DNA of 64,000 nt from Gemmatimonadota bacterium (GTDB lineage Bacteria > Gemmatimonadota > Gemmatimonadetes > Palauibacterales > Palauibacteraceae), in NCBI GenBank assembly GCA_029262175.1, contig JAJCZV010000062.1, positions 111,847 to 175,846 on the forward strand. Direction: 5' to 3'. The notes under the pieces were generated by a model. It did not search any database. It saw nothing but the letters and a program-made list of their open reading frames with translations, and had not been told where the DNA came from. Positions within the stretch are counted from its first letter, which is position 1. Each line of letters starts with the position of its first letter. This document shows positions 45,182-54,346 of this stretch, piece by piece. The position numbers and the translations under genes are program-made.

Positions 45182-46111
45182 ATGTCCTACCACAACGTAC
45201 GCGCCCTCATCGGGATGGTGATGCTTGGTGGTTGCGCGGTCGAACCCTGGCCGCCGGCTCCACCCGTGGCCCCGGATCAATACGCCGCGGAGTTCGACGA
45301 GTGGCGGGCGGAGCGCCGTGAGCGACTCGTCACGCCCCCTTCTGGCCCGGTCCTCTGGATCGTTCTCCATGAGTTGGCGCAGGGTCCGACGCCGTTCGGA
45401 TCCGATCCCGAAGCCCCCATCACGCTCCCGGCGACCTCGTCTCCTCCCGTGGCGGGAACGTTCGTTCGATCCGGACAGACGGTTCGCTTGGAGCTTGCTC
45501 CCGGCTCGTCTCTGACGCTGGCCGATGGATCTCTCATCACCGAGCCTCTCGACATGGGGAACGACCGTTCGGAGGACATCACCGAACTCGCGATGGGTTC
45601 GCTCGGGATCCGGGTCCATGCCGAGCCCGGCACCGACCGACTTTGGGTTCGCGTCTGGGATCGGGAGATTCCAGAGAAAGAGACGTTCGAGCTCCCCGAA
45701 GCCTTCGCGCTCGACCCCGCCTGGCGGGTGGCCGCGCGCTTCGATCGATATCCCGAACCTCGATCGCTGCCGGTCAGCGACGTGCTCAGCGGTACGATCG
45801 AGTATCAGACTCCCGGCGACCTCGTGTTCCGATTCAACGGAGCGGAACACCGCCTCACCGCGATCCAGAACCCGAACAGCGAACGCTTTTTCATCATGAT
45901 GTGGGACTCCACGGCTGCTGCCGCGACGTATCCGAGTGGGCGGTATCTGGGCGTCCCGTTGGCCGATTCGACTGGGTGGACGACCATTGACTTCAACCGT
46001 GCGTACAACGCGCCGTGTGCGTTTACCGCCTATTCGGTATGTGGACTCCCACCGCTCGAAAACCGCCTAGCCCTCGCGGTGACCGCGGGCGAAAAGCGGC
46101 CCGCGTACTAG
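45182..46111 (+). CDS. DUF1684 lipoprotein
   Basis: This 309-residue protein has a lipobox (MLGGC) and DUF1684 layout. There is an early beta-rich part (SGQTVRLELAPGSSLTL), a VSDVLSGTIEYQTPGDLVF segment and the strong C-terminal motif TTIDFNRAYNAPCAFTAYSV followed by CGLPPLENRL. The function of DUF1684 is unknown; it is predicted to be lipid-anchored outside the cytoplasm. Confidence 0.92.
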   Translation: MSYHNVRALIGMVMLGGCAVEPWPPAPPVAPDQYAAEFDEWRAERRERLVTPPSGPVLWIVLHELAQGPTPFGSDPEAPITLPATSSPPVAGTFVRSGQTVRLELAPGSSLTLADGSLITEPLDMGNDRSEDITELAMGSLGIRVHAEPGTDRLWVRVWDREIPEKETFELPEAFALDPAWRVAARFDRYPEPRSLPVSDVLSGTIEYQTPGDLVFRFNGAEHRLTAIQNPNSERFFIMMWDSTAAAATYPSGRYLGVPLADSTGWTTIDFNRAYNAPCAFTAYSVCGLPPLENRLALAVTAGEKRPAY

Positions 46112-46159
46112 GCGAGCGAAAGAGCGACAGGCGAGCGACAGGCGAGCGAACGAGCGACC
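46111..46159. repeat. Imperfect GGCGAGCGA tandem repeats between convergent genes
   Basis: Three units begin with GGCGAGCGA (46111, 46130, 46141), two of them extended by a further GAGCGAC. They fill the gap between the stop codons of two convergent genes and encode nothing recognisable. Confidence 0.75.
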
Positions 46160-46182
46160 GCAGCCCGCGCAGATCGGCGGTT

Positions 46183-47061
46183 TCAGCCCCCCGCGCCACC
46201 GGACACGACCGCCCAGGCCGTCCGCTGGAGAAGAGCGGCGGTCGCCGCCGGGAGTGCCTCGATCTCGGCGCCGGGCCGCATTCTCAGATCGGCTCCCGGC
46301 GGCAGGCCCTCGGCCGCGTCGCCCAGAAGGGTCGAGAGAGGTCGCGCATCGAGTCCCTCTGGCGACTCGCCGTAGAGCGTCGCGAAGAACACGCACGCAG
46401 CGAGGTAGGATCCGGTCGGGAAGGGGTGGCTGCGGTCCTCGTGGTATAGGGCGAGCCCGGGGTTCTGGGTGGCGGCTCGCGCCCACGCCTCGCCCACGGG
46501 CGCGACCGCGGCGCCCAGCTCGTCGGCCGCGGCCCGATAGGCTTCGGACAAAACCGCCTGCGTCTCGGGGAGGTTTTCGCGTGCCCACGTCAGATAGAAG
46601 ACGGTCTTCGCCCCTACGCGTTTGATTTCCGCGTCGAACAGCCTCGCGTAGGCAAGAAAAGCCTCACGGTCTTCGATCGGTCGCGTGCTCTGTTCTTGGA
46701 GAACGACGTGGCTCCACCCGCCGAGTTGGATGAGGCGTCGGGCGCGACCCTCTTCCCAGCTGCGCTCGAGCGTAGAACCTCCCGGCGTGACCTTGTTGAA
46801 GGTCATAGGTAGCGCGTTGTCGGACGAGGCGGCGAGACGTTGGATCTGTGCCGGAAGGTCGTTGACGTAGGTATAGCTGTTGCCGATGAACAACACGCGG
46901 AGGCTGTCGGTGGGAGGCGGAGCGGGATCGAAGCGGGGTTCGGTCGCGGCTATAGAAGCAGGCGTTGCTCGAGTTTCTACGCTCTGCGAGACCTGCCCGG
47001 AGCAAGCCGCCAACCCCAGCAGCGGTAGCGCGATCCATCGCTTCTTCAGTCGTATTCTCAT
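46183..47061 (-). CDS. SGNH/GDSL-type hydrolase lipoprotein
   Basis: This 292-residue protein has a lipobox LAAC near residue 20 and block I GNSYTYVNDLPAQIQ with the nucleophile serine. TPGGSTLERSWEEG follows, and late HPFPTGSYLAACVFF holds the histidine. It should be a secreted esterase or lipase of the SGNH fold; the substrate is unknown. It stands between a convergent DUF1684 gene and a divergent 286-residue protein. Confidence 0.87.
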   Translation of the reverse strand: MRIRLKKRWIALPLLGLAACSGQVSQSVETRATPASIAATEPRFDPAPPPTDSLRVLFIGNSYTYVNDLPAQIQRLAASSDNALPMTFNKVTPGGSTLERSWEEGRARRLIQLGGWSHVVLQEQSTRPIEDREAFLAYARLFDAEIKRVGAKTVFYLTWARENLPETQAVLSEAYRAAADELGAAVAPVGEAWARAATQNPGLALYHEDRSHPFPTGSYLAACVFFATLYGESPEGLDARPLSTLLGDAAEGLPPGADLRMRPGAEIEALPAATAALLQRTAWAVVSGGAGG

Positions 47062-47301
47062 GCGTCCAGGGTGCCGAAATCGCGGCCGCTCTGCAAGACG
47101 CGCCAGGTCGCCAGTGGGCGAGCGCCTGCGTGAGCGGGGCGCCGCCGAAGCCGTTGGTTCGAGGATCGATCAATTCGAGCGACGGACAATCTGGCCCCGC
47201 CCGTGTCACTCCGCTCAAGCCGGTACGGCACTTGCTCTTACGGGCGCTGAAGACCGATCGACGGCGCTTCTGTCCCTGGGAAGACGAAAAGGTCACGGAC
47301 C
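47062..47301. other. 240-nt divergent intergenic region
   Basis: No gene is credible here; frames on both strands give low-complexity arginine/proline-rich translations. It should carry promoters for the SGNH hydrolase (minus) and the protein at 47302 (plus). No clear promoter motif is visible. Confidence 0.5.
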
Positions 47302-48162
47302 GTGCAGCATCGCTCGCCGCAACCGATAAGGACAATTGCCGCAACACTCAGCATTGTGCTGGGGTCGTCGGCGTGCGTCAGTGCAGTGGGTCGTTCCGCC
47401 GGTAAGGGGCTCATCGAGGGCGCTCGCGCCGAAGCCAGCGCCGATAGCACCCAGGCTTTGGTCCAAGAGATTGCCGAGGCCGCGATCTCGTACGTCGACA
47501 GCGCCTTCCGGACCGATCTCAAGCTCACGATCGAAGAGACGTGGGGTGGGGTCATCTCTGGGGCGGAGTCGACCATCGAGAACGGCGAAGCCATGCTGAA
47601 TCGCGCCACCGATTCGCTCGCCATTTCCGTCGAGGGCGACATATCGGAAGCGTTCAATTCGCTCCTGCGATCAAACATCGAAGCCGCGGGCGCCGAGTTT
47701 CGCGAAGAGCTTCGTATGATCTCGAGCGATCTCCAGTTTGAGCTGAGAAACAACCTCAGCCCGGCTTTCGCCGCGGCGATCGCTCAAGCCACACAGGCGT
47801 TCGTCGATGAACTGTCCGAAGGGGTCCGCACGGAACTGGCGGATGAGATGGAGCTAGCCCTGGTTACCGCGGTTGGCAGCGCCGTTCAGGCGGGAACCGG
47901 CGATCTTTCGCCGGTCGGCGAGTGGCTAATACGGGCCGGGATCGCCGTGGGTGCGTTCATATTGATCCTCTTCTTTGGCTGGCTCTACCGTGACAGACAG
48001 AGCAGTCAAGAGACGGTGCTCGCGCTCGGCCAAGCGCTGCAGAACATCGAGGATCCCGAGATCCGCGAGTACATCCGCGAACAGATTCGAGAGAAAGCGG
48101 GTGAGCGAAACGTGCTCGATTGGTATCGCCGATTTCGCGAACGACGGGGCATCGACCGCTAG
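47302..48162 (+). CDS. Envelope protein with lipobox-like start and a late TM helix
   Basis: This 286-residue protein starts at GTG 47302. The N-terminus has a lipobox-like VLGSSAC. A long amphipathic helical region follows (LTIEETWGGVISGAESTIENG, AISVEGDISEAFNSLLRSNI), then a clear TM helix (GIAVGAFILILFFGWLY) and a charged C-terminal helix (YIREQIREKAGERNVLDWYRR). Both a lipid anchor and a TM would place the middle in the periplasm. I do not recognise the family. Confidence 0.68.
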   Translation: MQHRSPQPIRTIAATLSIVLGSSACVSAVGRSAGKGLIEGARAEASADSTQALVQEIAEAAISYVDSAFRTDLKLTIEETWGGVISGAESTIENGEAMLNRATDSLAISVEGDISEAFNSLLRSNIEAAGAEFREELRMISSDLQFELRNNLSPAFAAAIAQATQAFVDELSEGVRTELADEMELALVTAVGSAVQAGTGDLSPVGEWLIRAGIAVGAFILILFFGWLYRDRQSSQETVLALGQALQNIEDPEIREYIREQIREKAGERNVLDWYRRFRERRGIDR

Positions 48163-49404
48163 CTACACCAGGCGCGCCAGCACCGCGAGCAAGCGGTCGA
48201 CGTCGTCTTGGTTGTTGAACATTGCGACGGCCGAACGCAGCAACTTGCCATCCTCTTGGAACGTGATCCGCACGGCGTCGTCTTGAAGCGCGTCCGCCAA
48301 TGTTTCCGGATCCAATCCGTGATAAAAGCTGACGATCGATGACGCGTTGTCCGGGGGGGTGAAGATATCCATCCCCAGCTCAGCGACTCCCGCTCGTAGG
48401 CTCGCCGCCAGCGACACGGTGTGCGCTTCGATCCGATCCAAGCCGACTTCCGTTAGCACGGAAAGCGCCCCATCGAGCGCCGTAATCGGGCCGTAGGAAA
48501 CGTTGGCGTACTCGAACTTCTGTGCATTGGACTTGAGTCGGAAGCGGTGGTCGGGGAGGGTCTCGGCCACCTGTCCGTGCCCATAGCGATCGGGCGTCAT
48601 CCAATCCAAATGTTCACGTCGCACGAACAGTGGCGCGCACCCGAAGTCTCCGAATAGCCACTTGTACGAATTGCCGCAGGCAAAGTCGACGCCCTCGTCA
48701 TGCAGGTTGGTCGGGAATGATCCCCAAGCTTGAATGGCATCCGCAAACAGATACGCGTCGTGCCCGTGCGCGAGGGCGCTCAACTCCGGTAGCGAATATC
48801 GAAAACCGTTTCGATTCGAGACCCACGCGACGCTGAGTAGTCTGGTTCGGTCGTCGGTGCGAGCTGCGAAATCTTCTACTCGACCGCGGCCCTCATGCGA
48901 AGGAACGATCCGTAGTTCGACGCCGGCGCGTCTCTCGAGCTCGCGATAAAGAACGAAACTCGTCGTAAAGTGGAGTTCGTCCAGAACGACATTGTCGCCC
49001 GCCTTCCAATCCATCGCGCGCGTGACGACGTTCTCGCCATCGCTCGTCGCATAGAGAAACGCAAGTTCATCTTCGTCCGCGCCGAAGAGCTGTGCGAACT
49101 TCTGTCTCGCGCTTGCCTTCGCGCGTCCAAGACTGGCTCGATCGTGCTGAAGCATCTTTTGATCCGCGTAGGCCGACAGAGCGTCGCGAACCGTGCGCGA
49201 GAGCGGACCGACCGAAGCGGTGTTCAGATACGCCATCTCGTCAGTGACGGGGAATTCCGATCGGATGCCGAGCGGATCATCGGCCGTCGGAGGGTTCACA
49301 TGAGGCGACATCAGAGAGCCACCGGCGCCACGCGGCGTCGGCAACGTGGCGAGTCCCGCCGCGGCGGTCGCCTTGAGAAACGTGCGGCGATCTAGTGCGC
49401 TCAT
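48163..49404 (-). CDS. Tat-exported class V aminotransferase-like PLP protein
   Basis: ATG 49404 gives 413 residues starting with a twin-arginine signal (RRTFLKATAAAG). The fold is that of class V aminotransferases/cysteine desulfurases: AYLNTASVGPLSRTV, LFADAIQAWGSF and the PLP lysine in GNSYKWLFG. The substrate is unknown; related proteins include isopenicillin N epimerase-like enzymes. It is followed on the other side of a 200-nt gap by another Tat-type protein. Confidence 0.87.
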   Translation of the reverse strand: MSALDRRTFLKATAAAGLATLPTPRGAGGSLMSPHVNPPTADDPLGIRSEFPVTDEMAYLNTASVGPLSRTVRDALSAYADQKMLQHDRASLGRAKASARQKFAQLFGADEDELAFLYATSDGENVVTRAMDWKAGDNVVLDELHFTTSFVLYRELERRAGVELRIVPSHEGRGRVEDFAARTDDRTRLLSVAWVSNRNGFRYSLPELSALAHGHDAYLFADAIQAWGSFPTNLHDEGVDFACGNSYKWLFGDFGCAPLFVRREHLDWMTPDRYGHGQVAETLPDHRFRLKSNAQKFEYANVSYGPITALDGALSVLTEVGLDRIEAHTVSLAASLRAGVAELGMDIFTPPDNASSIVSFYHGLDPETLADALQDDAVRITFQEDGKLLRSAVAMFNNQDDVDRLLAVLARLV

Positions 49405-49606
49405 GTCTGTCACCCGAGTTCGCGTCAATCCGCTTCAACGGCGTCAAAATGCGCCCCTGGGCGAGGCGTGGACAAGCCGCGCCGTTGCGGGTCCGCGCGC
49501 ACGGCCCCTAGGCTCATGGACACGATGGCACACAGGGGACCCTCACACGGCCGGACCATGACACGCACGGGACCCTGACCTCACGACACCTCGACCCCGC
49601 CATGCC

Positions 49607-50749
49607 ATGACACCCAGTAGACGCGAGTTCTTGCATCGGACCCTTGCGGTTGGCGCCGCTGCATCTCTTCTCAGGCCCGCGAACCGGGCCTTCGCGCACC
49701 ACGCTCAGCCTCGTCCGCCGCTCCGCATCCTCATACTGGGCGGCACGAGTTTTCTCGGGCCGCATCAAGTCGCCTACGCGCTGGCTCGAGGTCATTCGAT
49801 TTCGACGTTCACTCGCGGAACGACCAAGCCGACGATCCACCAGGATCTTTTTGAGCACGTCGAGCAGCTCGTAGGAGATCGCGACGGGGATCTCGACGCT
49901 CTCCGTGGCCGGACGTGGGACGCCGTCATCGACAACTCGGGTCGAAAGGTCGAGTGGACGAGAGACGCAGCAGCGGAACTTCGCGATCACGTCGACATGT
50001 ATGTCTACACCTCGTCGACCGGGGTGTACTACCCATACCTGGGGACAGACATTGACGAGAAAACCGACTTGGTCCTTCGCCTACCGGAGGGTCTCGGTGA
50101 GAACGAAGGAGGAGAATACGCGTACGGAGTGATGAAGGCGCAGTCGGAGATCGAGGCCCGGCGCATCTTCGGCACCGACCGCACCATTGTCGTGCGTCCC
50201 ACCTACATCATGGGGCCGGCTGACTCCACGAACCGGTTTGTGTATTGGCCCGTCCGCTTGAGTCGGGGGGGCGAAGTCCTGGTCCCGGGCCGCATCGACG
50301 ATCCTGTCCAGTATATCGACGTTCGTGATCTGACGAGCTGGATGATCCGACTGATCGAGAATCGCACCATCGGGACCTTCAACGCCGTGGGGCCCGAGTC
50401 GAAGATGGGCATGCACCCCTTTGTGTACGGCGCGCACGCGGCGTTCAACTCCCCCGTGAACTTCGCGATGGTTCCAGACTACGAGTTCCTCCGCGAACAC
50501 CGCCTTGGGTTCGCGATCCCCTGGATCATGCCCATCGGAAACAACGCAGGGTCAGCTCGAGTGAACAACCGGGCCGCGATCGAAAGCGGCTTGACCTTTA
50601 CGCCGCTTGCCGAGAGCGCCCGGGACATCCACGACTGGTGGTATTCGAGCGCTGTCCCAAACGAGCGGCGTACGGCGCTGGAGAGCGGCCCTCGTTCACT
50701 CATGGCTCGCGAGTCCGCGGTTCTTTCCGCTTGGCACGCTCGCGGGTAG
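49607..50749 (+). CDS. Tat-exported NAD-dependent epimerase/dehydratase-like protein
   Basis: This 380-residue protein has a twin-arginine signal (SRREFLHRTLAVGAAASLL), then an extended SDR Rossmann fold with ILILGGTSFLGPHQVAYALARG. YAYGVMKAQSEIEARR places the catalytic Tyr-x3-Lys. Export of a nucleotide-dependent SDR is unusual; a bound cofactor may be exported with the folded protein. The substrate is unknown. Confidence 0.85.
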   Translation: MTPSRREFLHRTLAVGAAASLLRPANRAFAHHAQPRPPLRILILGGTSFLGPHQVAYALARGHSISTFTRGTTKPTIHQDLFEHVEQLVGDRDGDLDALRGRTWDAVIDNSGRKVEWTRDAAAELRDHVDMYVYTSSTGVYYPYLGTDIDEKTDLVLRLPEGLGENEGGEYAYGVMKAQSEIEARRIFGTDRTIVVRPTYIMGPADSTNRFVYWPVRLSRGGEVLVPGRIDDPVQYIDVRDLTSWMIRLIENRTIGTFNAVGPESKMGMHPFVYGAHAAFNSPVNFAMVPDYEFLREHRLGFAIPWIMPIGNNAGSARVNNRAAIESGLTFTPLAESARDIHDWWYSSAVPNERRTALESGPRSLMARESAVLSAWHARG

Positions 50750-50779
50750 CGCCTAGCGGGCTCATCCGGCCGCGCGGAT

Positions 50780-51445
50780 CTATCCCGCGAACCGCAGCAC
50801 GGCGACGAAGTGACAAGCCGTGCCGGCGAGAACGAACAGATGCCAAACCAGATGGCGGTACAGTCGCTCGTCCGTCGCGTAGAAAGGGACGCCAGCCGTG
50901 TAGGCCAGCCCGCCCGCGGCGATCCACAACAGGCCTTCGCGCGGCATGAGAAGCCAAAGAGGCTTGGCCGCGATCACGATCGACCAACCCATCGCGAGGT
51001 ACAGCGACAGCGAGAACTTCTCGTGTCGCACCCCGACAAGGGCTTTGAAGACCACCCCCACGAGCGCGATTCCCCAAACGACGGCCAGCACGCTCCAGCC
51101 CCAAGGACCGCGTAGCACGCCCAACGTGAATGGCGTGTACGTGCCGGCGATCAGCAAGAAGATGGCAACGTGGTCGAGTACCTGGAAAACCTCTTTAGGT
51201 CGACCGGGACGCAGCGCGTGGTAGACGACGGAGCTGAAGTACAAGACGATGACCGTCGAAATGAAGACCCCTGCACCGATGATGGCGATCGTGCCGCCCC
51301 GCCGGGCGGCGTCGGTCACGAGCATCGGCGCGAAGGCGATCCCGGCGAAAAGCCCGATGCTGTGGCTCAGGCTGTTCGCGACCTCCTCGGGCCGCGATTG
51401 TTTGCGCCGGCCCGGTCGATCGGGTTTCGGTACTGCTTTGCTCAA
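50780..51445 (-). CDS. Hemolysin III (YqfA/PAQR-like) membrane protein
   Basis: This 221-residue protein has seven hydrophobic segments and the family motifs EEVANSLSHSIGLFAG, YFSSVVYHAL and RHLVWHLFVLAGTACHFVAVL, with histidines at the metal-binding positions. The YqfA/HlyIII family is integral to the inner membrane; in bacteria its role is not settled. It is divergent from the YaiI-like gene. Confidence 0.93.
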   Translation of the reverse strand: MSKAVPKPDRPGRRKQSRPEEVANSLSHSIGLFAGIAFAPMLVTDAARRGGTIAIIGAGVFISTVIVLYFSSVVYHALRPGRPKEVFQVLDHVAIFLLIAGTYTPFTLGVLRGPWGWSVLAVVWGIALVGVVFKALVGVRHEKFSLSLYLAMGWSIVIAAKPLWLLMPREGLLWIAAGGLAYTAGVPFYATDERLYRHLVWHLFVLAGTACHFVAVLRFAG

Positions 51446-51599
51446 GAAGACTCGTTTCTCAAGGCCGGGCGACGATGGGTCGACGCGTTCCCGGTGATAT
51501 TAGACTGCAGGTCCGGGTCGCGCTCACGAGTGACCTGAACCCACTACCCGTGTGAAAAGGTTTGGTATGTGCGATGGCCAGGGCGAACGCGAAGGGACG

Positions 51600-52058
51600 A
51601 TGAGGATTTGGGTCGACGCGGACGCCGCTCCCCGAGATGTAAAAGACATCGTCGCGCGAGCGGCACTCAGACTCGAGCTTCCCACCCTGTACGTCGCAAA
51701 CCAGCGTCTGCAGACTCCAGCCAACAACCGCTTCGTAAGCGCGGTGATGGTCGACGGGGAGCCAGACGCGGCGGACGATCATATTGCCGAGCAAGCGGAG
51801 CCCGGCGATCTAGCCATCACGGCCGATATCCCCTTGGCCAGCAGATTGGTGGAGAAGGGCGTGTGTACCATCGATCCGCGCGGGATCGAATACACGGCGG
51901 CGGACATCGGCGAGCGACTCTCCGTTCGCGACTTCATGGATCAGCTCAGGTCGTCTGGCGTCGAAACCGGGGGGCCGAGCGCCTATGGACCCAAGAACAA
52001 GCGCGCTTTCGCGGGCGTCTTCGACCGTGCGCTGACGCGCCTGCTAAAGGCGCGCTAG
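51600..52058 (+). CDS. YaiI/YqxD (DUF188, UPF0178) protein
   Basis: ATG 51600 follows a weak ribosome site and gives 152 residues starting MRIWVDADAAPRDVKDIV. Conserved DUF188 features include VDADAAP, GDLAITADIPLASRLVEKG and the late GGPSAYGPKNKRAFAGVFDR. The fold resembles PIN/NYN nucleases, so an RNA-related role is possible. It is convergent with the glutaminyl cyclase gene. Confidence 0.95.
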   Translation: MRIWVDADAAPRDVKDIVARAALRLELPTLYVANQRLQTPANNRFVSAVMVDGEPDAADDHIAEQAEPGDLAITADIPLASRLVEKGVCTIDPRGIEYTAADIGERLSVRDFMDQLRSSGVETGGPSAYGPKNKRAFAGVFDRALTRLLKAR

Positions 52059-52069
52059 ACGCGTCGCTT

Positions 52070-52843
52070 TCACTGGGCGGTAAGACGGACCGCGAGCAAC
52101 GTGGGCCAAAGCTTTCCCGTGACCAGAAATACTCCGGTCTCCGGGATAAACGCGATGCCGTTCATGACGGCCTCGGCGCCTCGCGGGCGATTCGCCAGCA
52201 GTTCGAGCTGGAACCCGTCCACTTCTCCGAGTACGTCCCCCGTCGCCTTGTCTATCCGAACGATGCGATCGGTCTCGTAGACATTGGCATAGAGCACGTC
52301 GTCGACGCACTCGAGTTCGTTGAGCGCTCGTAGGGCAGAACCGCCGACGCGGACCGAGATCTCGTCGAGCACCTCGAACGTCTTTGGGTCTCGCCGAAAG
52401 ATCGTGCTGCTTCCGTTGGACATGTACAACGATGTGCCATCGTAACACAGACCCCAACCCTCGCCGTTGTACTCGTATTGGCGCGTCCGCTCCAGCGTGT
52501 CCAGGTCGTAGACGAAGGCGACGCCCTCTTTCCACGTGAGCTGGATCAGCTCGGAACCCACCCGCGCTAGACCCTCTGCGAAGTAGGTGGAGTCGATGGT
52601 CGTGCTCGCCACCACGGCTCCCGTTTCGACGTTGACTTTTCTCAAACTCGAGGCGCCGTAGCGCCCCGTGCTCTCGAAGAGAAACCCATCGTGAAACAGA
52701 AGCCCTTGGGTGTACGCATCGGGGTCATGAGGAAACGTTGCCACGACCTCGAACTCGATGGGCGCCGCGCTACTGCCGCCATTGCAGGCCACGACAGAAG
52801 CGGCAACCCATAACAGCACGTGCGCCAAACGATTTGAGGACAT
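52070..52843 (-). CDS. Glutaminyl-peptide cyclotransferase (plant/bacterial type) lipoprotein
   Basis: This 257-residue protein has a lipobox-like VVAC near residue 20 and the glutamine cyclotransferase propeller pattern: FPHDPDAYTQGLLFHDGFLFESTGRYGASSLRKV, QLTWKEGVAFVYD, YNGEGWGLCYDGTSLYMSNGS and LNELECVDDVLYANVYETD. It converts N-terminal glutamine of exported proteins to pyroglutamate. It ends 2 nt beyond the helicase stop. Confidence 0.93.
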   Translation of the reverse strand: MSSNRLAHVLLWVAASVVACNGGSSAAPIEFEVVATFPHDPDAYTQGLLFHDGFLFESTGRYGASSLRKVNVETGAVVASTTIDSTYFAEGLARVGSELIQLTWKEGVAFVYDLDTLERTRQYEYNGEGWGLCYDGTSLYMSNGSSTIFRRDPKTFEVLDEISVRVGGSALRALNELECVDDVLYANVYETDRIVRIDKATGDVLGEVDGFQLELLANRPRGAEAVMNGIAFIPETGVFLVTGKLWPTLLAVRLTAQ

Positions 52844-52845
52844 CG

Positions 52846-54138
52846 CTAGCTCGCGCGCCTCCGACTACGGCCCTGACGCGAACCGGTGTTGCGACCGCTC
52901 GGCTTGCGACCGCCCGGCTTATGACCACCAGGCTTGTGACCGCTTCGTCGCGGGGCTTGTCGGTGTTGCTTGGGCGCCGGCTTGTCCTCGAAGTCCGCCA
53001 CGAAGCCCTCGACCTGTCGTCGCGCAATCGGCGATCCGATCATGCGCTCCGTGGCCGCCACCCATGCGCGGTCACTGCTCGTAACGAACGTGCACGCCAC
53101 GCCCTCTTGCTCCGAGCGCCCGGTACGGCCGATTCGGTGTGTGTACGCTTCGGGCGTGTTGGGGACGTCGTAGTTGATCACGTGGGAGACATCCTTCACA
53201 TCGATGCCCCGCGCGGCCACATCGGTCGCCACCAGAATGTCGTAGTTCCGTTGACGGAAGCCACGCATGGCCCGGTCGCGCTGAGACTGCGACATGTTGC
53301 CTTGCAGGCCCACGGCCCGGTGCCCGGCCTTGCTGAGCTGTTCAGCCAGCCGGCGTGCGCGATGTTTGGTCCGCGTAAACACGATCGCGGAATCACACTC
53401 GTCGCTCTTGAGCAGGTGCTCGAGCAAGGCGCGTTTCCGCTGTTCCGCGATCAAGTAGAGCGCGTGGTCCACGGTGGTGGCCGGCGCCGCATCGGCGAGC
53501 TCGACCACAAGCGGGTCTCGGAGGAGCTCGTCGGCGAGCCGCCGGATGTCCTTCGGCATCGTTGCCGAGAACAACAGGTTCTGGCGGCGTTCCGGTAGCG
53601 CTCCCAAGATCTTCCGAATGTCCGGCAAGAAGCCCAAGTCGAACATGTGGTCCGCTTCATCGAGCACGACCGTCTCGACCTGATCGAGTCGGAGCACACG
53701 TCGCTGAAGCAGGTCGAGCACGCGGCCCGGACATCCAACGACGACCTCGGGTCCCTTCTTCAAGGCCTTGATCTGGTTTACAACCGAAACTCCGCCGTAC
53801 ACCGTGATCACCTTCATGCCCGTGTGCTTCGACAACAACCGCATCTCTGCGGTGATCTGCGAGGCGAGTTCGCGCGTGGGTGCAAGCACGAGAGCGCGAG
53901 GTCCCCGACGCCTGTCGTTGAGTAGCCGGTCAAGCAGCGGCAGCGCAAAGGCCGCCGTCTTACCGGTGCCAGTTTGAGCGAGACCAAGCACGTCGCGACC
54001 CTTTAGGCCCGCCGGAATGGTCTTGTCCTGAATCGGCCGCGGCTCTTCAAAGCCCGCGTCGCGGATGCCACGCAGGAGAACTTCCTTGAGCCCAAAGCGG
54101 TCGAAACCCGCCGGAGCCTTAGATGATGAATCTGACAA
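52846..54138 (-). CDS. DEAD-box RNA helicase (RhlE-like)
   Basis: This 430-residue protein has all helicase motifs: Q-motif GFEEPRPIQ, I AQTGTGKT, Ia PTRELASQ, II DEAD, III SAT, V ATDVAARGID and VI HRIGRTGR. The C-terminal tail is Lys/Gly/Arg-rich with KPGG-type repeats (from an 18-bp DNA repeat near 52905-52940), typical for RNA binding. The start is TTG 54138; a TATAAT sequence overlaps that codon on the same strand, so the start or promoter deserves checking. Confidence 0.95.
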   Translation of the reverse strand: MSDSSSKAPAGFDRFGLKEVLLRGIRDAGFEEPRPIQDKTIPAGLKGRDVLGLAQTGTGKTAAFALPLLDRLLNDRRRGPRALVLAPTRELASQITAEMRLLSKHTGMKVITVYGGVSVVNQIKALKKGPEVVVGCPGRVLDLLQRRVLRLDQVETVVLDEADHMFDLGFLPDIRKILGALPERRQNLLFSATMPKDIRRLADELLRDPLVVELADAAPATTVDHALYLIAEQRKRALLEHLLKSDECDSAIVFTRTKHRARRLAEQLSKAGHRAVGLQGNMSQSQRDRAMRGFRQRNYDILVATDVAARGIDVKDVSHVINYDVPNTPEAYTHRIGRTGRSEQEGVACTFVTSSDRAWVAATERMIGSPIARRQVEGFVADFEDKPAPKQHRQAPRRSGHKPGGHKPGGRKPSGRNTGSRQGRSRRRAS

Positions 54139-54346
54139 TTATATACTTATCCTTCGGCGTACACATGCAGGCAGGGCCTGTACGGCACGACCGTACGTTT
54201 TAGACCCGCACAACAGCGAAGGGCATAAAGGGGGGTTGGTTGGCGCGACCTCGGAGGAAAACCTGGAGATCCTGTTGTTCGCCGGCGTCGGGTTGATCCC
54301 CGACTAAGATTGTTAACTTACCTCAATTGCATGATTTGGGCCACCC
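54139..54346. other. 208-nt intergenic region upstream of the DEAD-box gene
   Basis: This gap has lower GC than its neighbours (ATTATATACTTAT at 54138-54150, TTAACTTACCTCAATT near 54313-54328) and no gene. The AT-rich stretch beside the helicase start is its likely promoter region. Confidence 0.5.

Noticed and set aside
49510..49585. Repeated GGGACCCT/CACAC elements before the epimerase-like gene
   Set aside because: Only two imperfect copies; too little to call a functional repeat or operator.
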